DNA of 53,757 nucleotides from Yersinia rohdei ATCC 43380 (GCF_000173775.1 NZ_ACCD01000029.1:1-53757), one strand, 5' to 3'; positions 9,342 to 23,702 are shown, counted from the stretch's first letter. Notes: generated by a model from the sequence alone, not told the origin. Numbers and translations are program-made.

Positions 9342-10523
9342 ATGAAATCTGCATTAACATTTTCCCGTCGTATCAATCCGGTATTTTTCGCTTTCTTTGC
9401 GGTGGCTTTTCTCTCCGGTATTGCAGGTGCCTTACAGGCCCCGACCTTAAGCTTATTTCTCAGCACTGAAGTCAAAGTGCGCCCGCTGTGGGTGGGGTTG
9501 TTTTATACCGTAAATGCAATTGCCGGGATAACCGTCAGTTTTGTGTTGGCAAAACGCTCGGATTTACGGGGTGACCGCCGCAAACTCATTATGGTTTGTT
9601 ATTTGATGGCGGTGGGAAACAGCCTGTTATTCGCTTTTAATCGTGATTATCTGACCTTGATCACCGCTGGCGTGCTGTTGGCGTCGGTGGCTAACACCGC
9701 GATGCCACAGATTTTTGCTTTAGCGCGTGAATATGCCGATAACTCGGCTCGTGAAGTGGTGATGTTCAGCTCCATTATGCGTGCGCAGCTATCATTGGCT
9801 TGGGTTATTGGGCCACCGCTGTCATTTATGTTGGCGCTGAATTATGGTTTCACCCTGATGTTCAGCATCGCGGCAGGTATTTTTGTGCTGAGCGCATTGG
9901 TGGTGTGGTTTATTTTGCCCTCAGTACAGCGGGCAGAGCCGGTGGCAGATGCGCCGGTGGTCAAGCAGGCCAGTTTGTTTGCGGATAAAGACGTGTTGCT
10001 GTTGTTTATTGCCTCAATGTTGATGTGGACGTGCAATACCATGTACATCATTGATATGCCGCTGTATATCACCGCGAACCTCGGGTTACCGGAGCGGCTG
10101 GCGGGTTTGTTGATGGGGACAGCCGCTGGGCTGGAAATTCCTATTATGTTGCTGGCGGGTTATTCAGTTAAACGTTTTGGTAAGCGCAAAATTATGTTGT
10201 TTGCGGTGCTGGCTGGCGTGCTGTTTTACACCGGCTTGGTGCTGTTTAAATTTAAATCTGCATTGATGTTTTTACAGATTTTCAATGCCATTTTTATCGG
10301 CATCGTCGCCGGTATCGGTATGCTCTATTTTCAGGACTTAATGCCGGGCAGGGCTGGGGCGGCAACCACACTGTTTACCAATAGCATTTCCACCGGCGTG
10401 ATTTTGGCTGGGGTGCTGCAAGGGGTGCTGACCGAAACCTGGGGGCATAACGCGGTGTATATTATGGCGATGGTGTTGGCGATGCTGTCACTTATTATTT
10501 GTGCGCGGGTGAGGGAAGCATAG
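9342..10523 (+). CDS. setA: Sugar efflux transporter SetA
   Basis: Inner membrane MFS exporter (393 residues, about 12 hydrophobic segments) for sugars and glucose analogues. It eases sugar-phosphate stress together with SgrS. Very similar to E. coli SetA, including GALQAPTLSLFLS, FYTVNAIAGI, LAREYADNSAREVVMFSS and LMPGRAGAATTLFTNSISTG. The ATG start has GGAG 6 bases upstream; an earlier in-frame TTG overlaps that ribosome binding site and is rejected. It follows sgrS on the same strand and may be partly co-transcribed with it. Confidence 0.93.
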   Translation: MKSALTFSRRINPVFFAFFAVAFLSGIAGALQAPTLSLFLSTEVKVRPLWVGLFYTVNAIAGITVSFVLAKRSDLRGDRRKLIMVCYLMAVGNSLLFAFNRDYLTLITAGVLLASVANTAMPQIFALAREYADNSAREVVMFSSIMRAQLSLAWVIGPPLSFMLALNYGFTLMFSIAAGIFVLSALVVWFILPSVQRAEPVADAPVVKQASLFADKDVLLLFIASMLMWTCNTMYIIDMPLYITANLGLPERLAGLLMGTAAGLEIPIMLLAGYSVKRFGKRKIMLFAVLAGVLFYTGLVLFKFKSALMFLQIFNAIFIGIVAGIGMLYFQDLMPGRAGAATTLFTNSISTGVILAGVLQGVLTETWGHNAVYIMAMVLAMLSLIICARVREA

Positions 10524-10583
10524 TGCCATGTCGCGCGGCTGATATTTCCCCTGCCAGTATGACAGGGGCGTGACAGTTGCTGT

Positions 10584-11218
<635 letters not shown>

Positions 11219-11418
11219 TTATAGCTCCAAATATCCTTTTGATATTTAAAGCCGCAGAGTATTCGCTGCCACTCCAATGACTGGGGATATTAAATTATGG
11301 ATATAATAGTATTATGGACGATGCTGGCATATATCAGCGAATAATAATCCGCCTTACTATGAAGGCCGCCAAAATAAAAAATAAGTTTTTTAGCCGAAGC
11401 TAAATAAGCAGAGGGAAA

Positions 11419-11517
11419 TTAACGCGGGAAATCGTTGGCGAGGCGGTAATCTATATTAAACCCAGCTCGGCTATCGCCGGAGATGCGTGCTTCATAACGC
11501 AATATAATGCGTTGCAT
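11419..11517 (-). CDS. tnaC: TnaC-like leader peptide with lost Trp
   Basis: A 32-codon frame about 200 bases upstream of the tnaA remnant, the spacing typical of a tna leader, where Rho acts in the interval. Its end, RAGFNIDYRLANDFPR, resembles Proteus TnaC (KKWFNIDSELAFFFPKK) and E. coli TnaC (WFNIDNKIV..P). The residue at the essential Trp position is Gly (GGG in place of TGG). Start ATG with GAGGG about 7 bases upstream. Tna induction requires that Trp, so the leader is presumably inactive, consistent with decay of tnaA. Confidence 0.65.
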   Translation of the reverse strand: MQRIILRYEARISGDSRAGFNIDYRLANDFPR

Positions 11518-11754
11518 AGGGCGCCCTCTAAATATGGATGGTGAATTGACAGCATACCGGGGTTTAAAAAATAAAAAGTGACCATCAGCACAAATTATAC
11601 GCAATAATTTTTATGTTATGGAAACTAATATGCATTCAAATTAATTGGTTGTGAATGCATCATATAACATATTGATTATAATTGAACTTGGTGTTTTTAG
11701 AGAAATAACAAAGAAAAAAAGTGGTTTTTTGATTGGGATGTGGGTGGTTTTTTA

Positions 11755-11783
11755 TTGTTAGACCGGAAGCTCCGGCCTAACAA
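11755..11783. repeat. Inverted repeat downstream of leuD
   Basis: A 13-bp stem with one mismatch and a 3-base loop: TTGTTAGACCGGA, AGC, TCCGGCCTAACAA. It lies about 50 bases past the leuD stop, where the leuABCD transcript should end. On the leu strand it is followed by AATAAAAAACC rather than a U-run, so it is not a canonical intrinsic terminator. It may be a 3'-end stabilising hairpin. The rest of the 11,518-11,833 gap is AT-rich and contains a short inverted repeat (ATGCATTC/GAATGCAT near 11,630-11,660), presumably part of the old tna promoter region. Confidence 0.6.
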
Positions 11784-11833
11784 TACTTTGCTCACAAAAT
11801 GCTTTAACCTAATATCGCTAATGATAAAAGTAA

Positions 11834-12436
11834 TTAACGCAGAAATTCGGGCTGTTGTTTTTCGTATGCTGAAATATTATTTTCGTGCTGTAACGTCAGG
11901 CCAATACTGTCTAAACCGTTAATCATGCAATGGCGACGGAAACTATCAATTTCGAATGCATAACTTTTCCCACCGGCATTCACAGTTTGCTCTGCCAAAT
12001 CGACAATAAATTCAATGCCTTCATTGTCTTTAACCAGCTGGAATAAAGTATCAATATCCGCTTCACTTAATGTTACCGGTAATAATTGGTTATTAAATGA
12101 GTTGCCGTAAAAGATATCGGCAAAGCTGGGAGCAATGACAACTTTAAAGCCAAAATCTGTCAGTGCCCAAGGCGCATGCTCGCGTGATGAACCGCAACCA
12201 AAATTCTCACGAGCTAATAAAATGGTCGCGCCCTGATAGCGAGGTTGGTTTAACACAAATTCAGGATTGGGCACTTTGCCGGCGTCATCCAGAAAGCGCC
12301 AGTCATTAAACAAGTGCTGACCAAAACCGGTGCGCGTCACTTTTTGCAAAAACTGTTTTGGGATAATGGCGTCGGTATCGACATTCGCCGCATCTAACGG
12401 CACGACCAAACCAATGTGTTGAGTAAATTTTGCCAT
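11834..12436 (-). CDS. leuD: 3-isopropylmalate dehydratase small subunit LeuD
   Basis: Small (swivelling) subunit of isopropylmalate isomerase, the second step of leucine synthesis, forming a heterodimer with LeuC. 200 residues, the usual length. Conserved segments include [14 protein letters not shown] near the N-terminus and the [14 protein letters not shown] motif (about 75-90) that closes the active site. Last gene of leuABCD, 14 bases after leuC. Confidence 0.97.
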   Translation of the reverse strand: MAKFTQHIGLVVPLDAANVDTDAIIPKQFLQKVTRTGFGQHLFNDWRFLDDAGKVPNPEFVLNQPRYQGATILLARENFGCGSSREHAPWALTDFGFKVVIAPSFADIFYGNSFNNQLLPVTLSEADIDTLFQLVKDNEGIEFIVDLAEQTVNAGGKSYAFEIDSFRRHCMINGLDSIGLTLQHENNISAYEKQQPEFLR

Positions 12437-12450
12437 AGTGGTGTCTCCGG

Positions 12451-16521
<4,071 letters not shown>

Positions 16522-16561
16522 GGGTTATTCCTTGTCGTGTTTACATTTGCGCTCAGCGGAT

Positions 16562-16590
16562 AAAAAAAAACCCGCGCATTTGCGCGGGCT
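16562..16590 (-). terminator. Attenuator terminator of leuLABCD
   Basis: On the minus strand a GC-rich stem CCCGCGCA/TGCGCGGG with a 2-base loop is followed by an unbroken run of nine T residues. It sits between leuL and leuA, 20-odd bases after the leader stop. When leucyl-tRNA is plentiful the leader is translated without stalling and this hairpin should form, ending transcription. Confidence 0.93.
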
Positions 16591-16610
16591 TGTTAATCTT
16601 GATGACTGAA

Positions 16611-16694
16611 TCAGTTCTGATTTCCATCCACCAACATACCGCGCAACAGAGATGCGTTGAGTAGTAGGCCTAGTAGGAGGGTGGAATTGAACAT
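16611..16694 (-). CDS. leuL: leu operon leader peptide LeuL
   Basis: A 27-residue leader, MFNSTLLLGLLLNASLLRG..., with six Leu codons in a seven-codon block (CTC CTA CTA GGC CTA CTA CTC) and two more shortly after. Four of the six are the rare CTA, which makes the ribosome sensitive to leucyl-tRNA supply. It matches E. coli LeuL in layout (LLLLNASSLRG). It lies directly upstream of the attenuator hairpin and about 37 bases downstream of the predicted start of transcription. Confidence 0.9.
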   Translation of the reverse strand: MFNSTLLLGLLLNASLLRGMLVDGNQN

Positions 16695-16737
16695 AATTTT
16701 TCAGCTTCTCATTAGTTAAATTATTGCGTTGCCTAAA

Positions 16738-16766
16738 TTGATACGTGAATTCTATGGGTATGTCAA
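16738..16766 (-). promoter_or_regulatory. Promoter of leuLABCD
   Basis: On the minus strand a perfect -35 hexamer TTGACA (16761-16766) and a -10-like TATCAA (16738-16743) are separated by the ideal 17 bases. The predicted start would leave a leader of about 37 bases before leuL. Close match to the sigma-70 pattern and well placed. Confidence 0.8.
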
Positions 16767-17625
16767 CATTTGTTTAAAACGGGGGGTTCAACTGGCTATG
16801 ACAATACTTGATTCCTTATAACGGCACAAAAAACTTAAAAATTAACTTGTTAAGACTTTTTATCTGCTTAATCAAACTGGGGATTTTGCTTTGTTTGGCA
16901 TGATACACAAAATGTGGATTATTGTGCTTTTTTGCGATTTTCTGAGCTAACAAACTCTTTACGCCCGGTCTGTTTTGCTATTAGGAGAGATTCTCAGGTT
17001 TTCTTATGAGGTGAAAAAAACCGTCATGAAGATTAATAATTAGCCTGATTGACGGTGGGCGAAGTTATTTAAAATCCCACATACAATATATTTATATGTG
17101 AATTATTTTTCCTTAGTGGTGACTCTCATTATTTATTTTTATGCTTTAACCACTTTGCCGCTAATTTTTATTAAATTAAGTAAGATATTTGACTTTATTT
17201 GTGTTTTTTAAATTAAATTAAGCTCTGATAAGTTTTAAATGAAGAATTTATTATTCATTAATGCCATAGTTGTTAATCTTCTCATTTTGTGATGTGATCA
17301 TATCCTGAGTTCTATTATTGATTCTTATGATGTGGTGCCTTGGTATTGATAATTTAAATTAATTATATGCATCACGCAGAAAAACATTGCGTATGTTTAT
17401 TTTTTATATTTTCATCTATGGGTTTTTACTGAATCACCAAATGCATTAAGTGTGTTTTATATTTCACGCTTATACAAGGATGAGACTCTATTTTACCTCT
17501 CCGGGGTACTAAAGAGAATATTGGCGTCATTAATAATAAGTATCCAAAGATATTTGAAACAACAATAAGTATCTGTGAGATTTTTATTAATCATGCCATC
17601 TGCATAAAGCTTAGTGGAGTTAAGC
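16767..17625. other. AT-rich intergenic region between leuLABCD and leuO
   Basis: About 860 bases without a credible gene between the divergent leu promoter and leuO. It is markedly AT-rich, with many runs of A or T, unlike the coding sequence around it. In E. coli the corresponding region is bound by H-NS and LeuO and relays supercoiling between the promoters. Here that is inference from position and composition. GGAG 5 bases before the leuO ATG is the only short signal I can assign. Confidence 0.6.
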
Positions 17626-18582
17626 ATGTTTGAACACAACTTAGTAACCGACAATCAAGTCACTAAAAAGGAAGGCAATGATGTTCATCTACGCAGTGTC
17701 GACCTCAATTTATTAACTGTTTTCGATGCTGTGATGCAAATGCATAATGTAACACGTGCAGCACAGTCACTTGGTATGTCGCAACCTGCCGTGAGTAATG
17801 CGGTAGCGCGCCTAAAAGTGATGTTTAATGACGAATTGTTTGTCCGTTATGGCCGTGGTATTCAACCTACAGCCAGGGCGCGTCAGCTTTTTGGCCCTGT
17901 TCGACAAGCTCTGCAATTAGTGCAAAATGAGTTGCCAGGCGCGGGTTTTGAAGCCAAAAATAGTGGGAGAGTATTTAATTTATCTATTTGTAGTCCATTA
18001 GATATCAGGTTAGCGGCACAAATAATACAGCGTGTTAAGCAATTAGCCCCCCACGTTCAACTTATTATTAGATCTTATCTTAATGAGAATGTTGAACATC
18101 AATTACGTTATCAAGAAACTGAGTTTGTTATAGGTTATACCAAGTTTGAACGTCCAGATTTTCATGATATATCACTGTCCAGTGATGAGTCAGTGTTAGT
18201 CGTGGCTAAAAATCACCCGCGCATTGATAATTCAATTACTCAAGAACAACTTCTTTCTGAATTACATGCGGCAGTCTCATTAGACAAAGTGGGTTCTTTC
18301 AGCGAACGTTATTATGAATCAGCCATCAGCGCTCAAACTATTGCTTATGAAAGCACTGATATGAACAGTGTACTGAATATTGTATCTCAAACTTGCTTTG
18401 TCGCCATTGCTCCCCGCTGGTTGGCAGAAACATACAGTGAGAGCCTTAATCTGAAAATTATTCCGTTACCTTGGGAGGAAGCATGCCGCCCATGTTTTCT
18501 CACTTGGCACGAGTCTACTGATAGGGATAAGGGGCACCAGTGGATGAAAGAACTACTTAGCCAATTTAGTACTTCTTCTTAA
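17626..18582 (+). CDS. leuO: LysR-type transcription regulator LeuO
   Basis: LysR-family regulator that antagonises H-NS silencing at many loci in enteric bacteria. 318 residues: a winged helix-turn-helix at about 25-85 ([33 protein letters not shown]...), then the effector-binding domain. The frame is open four codons upstream from a GTG, but the ATG at MFEHNLV has GGAG 5 bases before it. Divergent from leuLABCD across an AT-rich gap, as in E. coli. Confidence 0.95.
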   Translation: MFEHNLVTDNQVTKKEGNDVHLRSVDLNLLTVFDAVMQMHNVTRAAQSLGMSQPAVSNAVARLKVMFNDELFVRYGRGIQPTARARQLFGPVRQALQLVQNELPGAGFEAKNSGRVFNLSICSPLDIRLAAQIIQRVKQLAPHVQLIIRSYLNENVEHQLRYQETEFVIGYTKFERPDFHDISLSSDESVLVVAKNHPRIDNSITQEQLLSELHAAVSLDKVGSFSERYYESAISAQTIAYESTDMNSVLNIVSQTCFVAIAPRWLAETYSESLNLKIIPLPWEEACRPCFLTWHESTDRDKGHQWMKELLSQFSTSS

Positions 18583-18890
18583 TTATTTTGTTAAGTCCTG
18601 TTACTGATATATTATTATGCTCAGTAGCAGGCAATCATGAACACTAAATTTAAAGTTGTCTTTTATATTCGCTTGTTACCTCTTTTAAGCTAAAGATGAT
18701 TCTCTGCGTTAATTCTCTCCTTAGAAGACTCATTGCCGTATTTTTCACCAAAATCTATTTCAGCTCACACTTCTATACTGAATTTTATTTGCCATAACTC
18801 ACAGAGTGGGTAGACTGCGCGAAAAAAAGTGAACACATGTAAGCTGAATGCTAACAGGCAGAAAATAGCGATCCACTTTGATGAATAATC

Positions 18891-19066
18891 TATACCCATA
18901 GACTCTAAGGTGCGGGAAGGCGGCAAAAAAAGATAATACCGATGAGCTGACTCAACTCAATGATTCGGATAACAAATCTGCTTACGGCAAATTTGAACAC
19001 AGTCGATTTATGGGCCGTGTAATGAGAACAGCCAACACACCTGCGTTTGAAAGATATAAGGGTATA
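18891..19066. repeat. ERIC element with internal insertion
   Basis: Imperfect palindromic intergenic repeat: opens TATACCCATAGACTC, includes GGAAGGCGGCA and a CGATGAGCT..CTCAATGATTCGG core, and ends GCCAACACACCTGCGTT...GGGTATA. At about 176 bp it is longer than the usual ~127 bp ERIC, mainly because of roughly 45-50 extra bases after the core. It ends 17 bases before the start codon of the acyl-CoA synthetase gene, so it lies in that gene's 5' leader. The preceding bases 18,583-18,890 show nothing I can assign. Confidence 0.8.
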
Positions 19067-19083
19067 TAGCGAGCGGCGATTTT

Positions 19084-20883
19084 ATGACACCAGAATTAGA
19101 TAGATATCACCTTGTGCGCCGTTTGCGCCAACAAATAGGCCAGAGAGCTGACCACATTGCATTTCGTGAATGGTCGCCAGAAGGCGAAAAACAACTTAGT
19201 TGGCAGCAAGTTGATACACATGTTACGCAGATTTCAGCTGCATTGTTGTCCTTAGGGGTAGCAATTCAAGAGCGTATTGGGATTTTTGCTAATAACAGTA
19301 TGGCTTGGTCGTTGGTCGATTTGGCTATTTTACAATTACGTGGTGTGAGTGTGCCTTTGTATGCCACTAATACTACGGCTCAAGCTGCTTATGTTGTTAA
19401 TGATGCAGATGTGCGTATTTTATTTGTCGGTGGGCAAACGCAATTCGATGTTGCTATTAAGTTAAAGTCGCTGTGCCCGCAACTGATTAAAATTATTGTG
19501 TTAGATCCCCTAGTCGATCTCCGTGGTTGTGAGTTCGCCCAGCATTTGGCTGATTTTGAGCAACAACCAGATGCTGTCCAACAGCATCTATTGAGCGCGC
19601 GTATCGATGCTTGTGATTTAAATGACTTATTCACACTGATTTACACCTCTGGCACCACGGGTGAGCCTAAAGGTGTCATGCTGGATTACCGTAATATGGC
19701 TGCCCAGCTCTATTTACATGACCAGCGCTTAACGCTAACAACAGACGATATTTCTCTGAGTTTCCTGCCATTATCCCATGTGTTTGAGCGCGCCTGGAGC
19801 TTTTATGTGATGCACACCGGCGCGCAAAATGTGTATATCAGCGACACCAATTGGGTGCGCCCCGCAATGCAGGCGGTACAACCGACAGTAATGTGTGCGG
19901 TTCCCCGCTTCTACGAAAAAGTCTTCAGTGCCATTAATGACAAAGTTGCCCTGGCAAAATGGCATCGGCAAAAGTTGTTCCGTTGGGCTGTCGGTTGTGG
20001 CGAACGTAAATTCAAAAGTGTGCAAGATGGGCAAGCATTATCGCCGTTATCCGAGCAACTGTATAAGCTGGCTAATCGCCTGGTATTGAGCAAGTTACGC
20101 GGCATATTGGGCGGGAAAGTGCGCTTTTTACCGGCAGCTGGCGCGCGATTAGACGACAATATTATTCTGTTCTTCCAAGCGATTGGCATTAATATTAAGT
20201 ACGGTTATGGCATGACTGAAACTTGCGCCACGGTTTCTTGTTGGGAAGAGAAAGACTTCCGTTTCGGTTCTATCGGTAAGCCATTACCAGGGATAGAGGT
20301 GCGTTTGGGCGCTGAAAACGAAATTCAGGTGCGCGGCCCAATTGTGATGCGTGGCTATTTTAATAAGCCGCAAGAGACTGCCGAATCCTTTACCGAAGAT
20401 GGTTGGCTCAAAACCGGCGATGCTGGAGCTTTAGATTCTCAGGGTAATTTATTTATCACTGAGCGATTAAAAGATTTGATGAAAACTTCCGGCGGGAAGT
20501 ATATCGCACCGCAAATGATTGAAGGCACATTGGGTCAGGATCGTTTTATCGAGCAGGTCGCTATTATTGCCGACACCCGCAAATTTGTTTCGGCGCTGAT
20601 TGTGCCGTGCTTTGAATCACTGGAAGAATATGCCCGCTCAATCAATCTGAAATACCACGACCGGTTTGAACTTTTGCGCCATAGTCATATTGTGAGTTTA
20701 TTTGAGCAGCGGCTCAAAGATATGCAAAAAGAGTTGGCTAAATTCGAGCAAGTTAAGCGTTTTACTCTGTTACCGCAGGCATTCACTATGGAAACCGGTG
20801 AATTGACGCCAACGATGAAATTGCGCCGTAAAATCATTCTCCAGCGTTATCAGAATGAAATTGATTCTATGTACCGCGAGTAA
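19084..20883 (+). CDS. AMP-forming long-chain acyl-CoA synthetase, FAA1 type
   Basis: Member of the ANL adenylate-forming family, probably activating long-chain fatty acids to acyl-CoA. 599 residues. The P-loop-like motif YTSGTTGEPKG is at 187-197, followed by LPLSHVFERAWSF, YGYGMTETCA and WLKTGDAGALDSQGNLFITERLKDLMKTSGGKYIAPQ. The C-terminal ELTPTMKLRRK holds the catalytic lysine. These features fit the eukaryote-like FAA1 subgroup rather than FadD. It stands alone between leuO and ilvIH; E. coli has no gene there. The exact acyl substrate cannot be read from sequence. Confidence 0.85.
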   Translation: MTPELDRYHLVRRLRQQIGQRADHIAFREWSPEGEKQLSWQQVDTHVTQISAALLSLGVAIQERIGIFANNSMAWSLVDLAILQLRGVSVPLYATNTTAQAAYVVNDADVRILFVGGQTQFDVAIKLKSLCPQLIKIIVLDPLVDLRGCEFAQHLADFEQQPDAVQQHLLSARIDACDLNDLFTLIYTSGTTGEPKGVMLDYRNMAAQLYLHDQRLTLTTDDISLSFLPLSHVFERAWSFYVMHTGAQNVYISDTNWVRPAMQAVQPTVMCAVPRFYEKVFSAINDKVALAKWHRQKLFRWAVGCGERKFKSVQDGQALSPLSEQLYKLANRLVLSKLRGILGGKVRFLPAAGARLDDNIILFFQAIGINIKYGYGMTETCATVSCWEEKDFRFGSIGKPLPGIEVRLGAENEIQVRGPIVMRGYFNKPQETAESFTEDGWLKTGDAGALDSQGNLFITERLKDLMKTSGGKYIAPQMIEGTLGQDRFIEQVAIIADTRKFVSALIVPCFESLEEYARSINLKYHDRFELLRHSHIVSLFEQRLKDMQKELAKFEQVKRFTLLPQAFTMETGELTPTMKLRRKIILQRYQNEIDSMYRE

Positions 20884-21442
20884 TTATCGACATTTAGCCG
20901 TGAGGTTGATGACAAACCGATATTTTCAATTTTTTTCAGCCGGGGCGGCGGTATTGATGTGTGCTTCGGCCGCTTACCCTCTAGTCAGTATTGTCAGTAG
21001 CCTGAGTGACGGCGTGTCGCTATCCGAAAATACACGCCGTCGCTGCCTTTCTAACCAACGCCGCTTGGTTTTTACCTCTTTCTGCGTAGTCGCCATTATT
21101 TTACTGTCATTAATGAATAAAAAAATCCGGCCTGATTTAGTTCTATATTTATCTATTAATGCGACGTTAAGAGCGCGGTTATTAATGTTTAGGCAGTGTT
21201 TTATTTTATTTGATGGGAGAAATTCAGAGTGTGTCCCGCCGAATTGCCTTTAGTGTAGAGAATTGCTGTTTGCCTGCCAGAAATTCTGACGTTATGTTAA
21301 TAAGTTAGTTACATTAATAAACATTCGAACTATAACAAACAAACAAAGAATAGGAATAGGGTGCGAAGTGCCTTTCCTACCGGGTTTCGTGGAAATGATT
21401 TCCCGTTATCTAATGAGCAAACTTAGCCTGGAGGCAAAACCC
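20884..21442. other. Intergenic region upstream of ilvIH
   Basis: About 560 bases with no convincing gene. A frame of 114 codons (20,909-21,253, plus strand) with two hydrophobic stretches exists but lacks recognised similarity and spans a strong hairpin. In E. coli the ilvIH promoter has several upstream Lrp sites; the AT-rich part nearest ilvI (about 21,250-21,420) would be the place to look, but I cannot assign individual sites. GGAGG lies 9 bases before the ilvI ATG. Confidence 0.5.
21008..21041. repeat. Strong inverted repeat after the acyl-CoA synthetase gene
   Basis: Perfect 10-bp arms GACGGCGTGT and ACACGCCGTC around a 14-base loop; three further flanking pairs can form, one of them G-U. 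It lies about 125 bases past the acyl-CoA synthetase stop. There is no T-run after it, so it may be a 3'-end hairpin or Rho-associated structure rather than an intrinsic terminator. Confidence 0.6.
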
Positions 21443-23170
21443 ATGGAGATGTTGTCAGGAGCCGAGATGGTTGTCCGATCGTTAATCGATCAGGGCGTTA
21501 AGCATGTATTCGGTTATCCCGGCGGGGCCGTACTTGATATCTACGATGCCCTGCACAGGGTCGGTGGTATCGATCACGTGCTGGTGCGCCACGAACAAGG
21601 TGCGGTTCATATGGCCGACGGTTATGCGCGAGCCACTGGCGAGGTGGGCGTTGTATTAGTGACTTCTGGCCCCGGTGCGACCAATGCGATTACCGGTATT
21701 GCGACGGCGTATATGGATTCCGTGCCTATGGTAGTGCTGTCTGGTCAGGTACCTAGCTCATTAATTGGCTACGATGCATTCCAAGAATGTGACATGGTGG
21801 GGATCTCCCGCCCGGTCGTCAAACACAGCTTTTTAGTCAAACGCACTGAAGATATTCCGACTGTGTTGAAAAAAGCCTTCTATTTGGCGTCAACCGGTCG
21901 CCCAGGCCCCGTCGTTATTGACCTACCAAAAGATATTGTTGGCCCTGCGGTCAAAATGCCTTACGCCTATCCAGAACAGGTTAGCTTGCGCTCTTATAAT
22001 CCGACGGTGCAAGGCCATCGCGGGCAGATTAAACGCGCACTGCAAACTATTCTGGCGGCTAAACGGCCTATTATGTATGTCGGTGGTGGGGCGATTAATG
22101 CCGCCTGTCATGAAGAATTACTGACATTGGCTGAAAAGCTGAATTTACCGGTAACCAGTTCTCTGATGGGATTGGGGAGCTTCCCTGGCACCCATCGCCA
22201 AAGCGTCGGGATGCTGGGAATGCATGGCACATTTGAGGCCAATATGGCCATGCATAATACGGATCTTATTTTTGCTGTTGGCGTGCGTTTTGATGACAGG
22301 ACGACCAATAATCTGGCGAAATACTGCCCAGATGCGACCGTGCTGCATATTGATATCGACCCGACTTCAATCTCTAAAACTGTGACGGCAGATATCCCGA
22401 TTGTCGGCGATGCCAAACAAGTATTAACCCAGATGCTGGAGTTGTTGGCGCAGATTGATTGCGTGCAAGATTTTGATAGCCTGCGTGATTGGTGGCAATC
22501 CATCGAACAGTGGCGCGCCCGTGATTGCCTGAGTTACAGCAAAGACAGTGGCAAAATCAAGCCACAGGCCGTGATTGAAACACTGCACCGTCTAACCAAA
22601 GGTGATGCATATGTCACATCGGATGTTGGCCAGCATCAAATGTTCGCGGCACTTTATTATCCGTTTGATAAGCCGCGTCGTTGGATAAATTCCGGCGGGC
22701 TTGGCACTATGGGCTTTGGTTTGCCGGCCGCACTGGGGGTTAAACTGGCTCTACCGGATGAGACCGTGGTGTGTGTCACCGGAGATGGCAGTATCCAGAT
22801 GAATATTCAGGAGTTATCAACTGCACTGCAATATAATCTGCCGGTATTGGTTTTGAACCTGAATAACCGTTACCTCGGCATGGTGAAACAGTGGCAGGAT
22901 ATGATTTATTCGGGCCGCCATTCACAGTCTTATATGGATTCTCTCCCCGATTTCGTCAAATTGGCAGAAGCCTACGGCCATATTGGGGTGTCTATTCGTA
23001 CGCCGGATGAGCTTGAAAGCAAACTGGCCGATGCCTTGAAACAATTATCCGAGACTAACCGTCTGGTATTTGTGGATGTGACTGTTGATGAAACCGAGCA
23101 TGTTTACCCGATGCAAATCCGCGGTGGTGGCATGGACGAAATGTGGCTTAGTAAAACGGAGAGGACATAA
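21443..23170 (+). CDS. ilvI: Acetolactate synthase III large subunit IlvI
   Basis: Catalytic subunit of acetohydroxyacid synthase III, a TPP- and FAD-dependent enzyme of valine/leucine/isoleucine synthesis. 575 residues, near-collinear with E. coli IlvI. The catalytic glutamate lies in [19 protein letters not shown]. The TPP/metal motif [15 protein letters not shown]...NLNNRYLG is intact, as is the C-terminal [18 protein letters not shown]. Start at MEMLSGAEM, preceded by GGAGG; the open frame upstream has no family similarity. Two bases separate it from ilvH. Confidence 0.96.
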   Translation: MEMLSGAEMVVRSLIDQGVKHVFGYPGGAVLDIYDALHRVGGIDHVLVRHEQGAVHMADGYARATGEVGVVLVTSGPGATNAITGIATAYMDSVPMVVLSGQVPSSLIGYDAFQECDMVGISRPVVKHSFLVKRTEDIPTVLKKAFYLASTGRPGPVVIDLPKDIVGPAVKMPYAYPEQVSLRSYNPTVQGHRGQIKRALQTILAAKRPIMYVGGGAINAACHEELLTLAEKLNLPVTSSLMGLGSFPGTHRQSVGMLGMHGTFEANMAMHNTDLIFAVGVRFDDRTTNNLAKYCPDATVLHIDIDPTSISKTVTADIPIVGDAKQVLTQMLELLAQIDCVQDFDSLRDWWQSIEQWRARDCLSYSKDSGKIKPQAVIETLHRLTKGDAYVTSDVGQHQMFAALYYPFDKPRRWINSGGLGTMGFGLPAALGVKLALPDETVVCVTGDGSIQMNIQELSTALQYNLPVLVLNLNNRYLGMVKQWQDMIYSGRHSQSYMDSLPDFVKLAEAYGHIGVSIRTPDELESKLADALKQLSETNRLVFVDVTVDETEHVYPMQIRGGGMDEMWLSKTERT

Positions 23171-23172
23171 TT

Positions 23173-23667
23173 ATGCGCCGCCGGATTTTATCAGTTCTGC
23201 TGGAAAACGAATCAGGTGCCCTCTCAAGAGTTGTGGGCCTGTTTTCTCAGCGCGGTTATAACATTGAAAGTTTAACAGTAGCGCCGACCGACGATCCCAC
23301 GCTATCTCGAATGACCATCCAAACCGTTGGGGATGCTAAAGTTCTGGAACAGATTGAAAAACAACTGCATAAGCTGGTGGATGTTTTGCGCGTGAGTGAG
23401 TTGGTTGCCGGTTCACATGTCGAGCGCGAAATCATGCTGGTGAAACTGCAGGCCAGCGGCTATGGGCGTGAAGAAGTGAAGCGCTGCGCGGAAATCTTCC
23501 GTGGGCAAATTGTTGACGTCACCGCCACACTTTATACCGTCCAGCTTGCTGGCACGAGCGACAAACTGGATGCATTTTTAAATGCAGTCCGTGAAGTGGC
23601 TGAAATTGTTGAAGTTGCTCGATCTGGTATTGTCGGTGTTTCCCGTGGTGACAAAATAATGCGTTAA
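23173..23667 (+). CDS. ilvH: Acetolactate synthase III regulatory subunit IlvH
   Basis: Small subunit that activates IlvI and confers valine feedback inhibition. 164 residues, the normal length. The N-terminal ACT domain ([32 protein letters not shown], about 2-33) carries the valine site. The C-terminal ACT-like domain ends with [17 protein letters not shown]. Co-transcribed with ilvI; a terminator follows. Confidence 0.97.
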   Translation: MRRRILSVLLENESGALSRVVGLFSQRGYNIESLTVAPTDDPTLSRMTIQTVGDAKVLEQIEKQLHKLVDVLRVSELVAGSHVEREIMLVKLQASGYGREEVKRCAEIFRGQIVDVTATLYTVQLAGTSDKLDAFLNAVREVAEIVEVARSGIVGVSRGDKIMR

Positions 23668-23702
23668 CCAAGGCAATTATACCGACTTGTCTCAAATTAT
23701 CA

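Noticed and set aside
11755-11783. Hairpin after leuD considered as an intrinsic terminator
   Set aside because: On the leu strand it is followed by A-rich, not U-rich, sequence; kept only as an inverted repeat.
20909-21253. Hypothetical small membrane protein
   Set aside because: No recognised similarity, weak ribosome binding site and a strong hairpin inside; not listed as a CDS.
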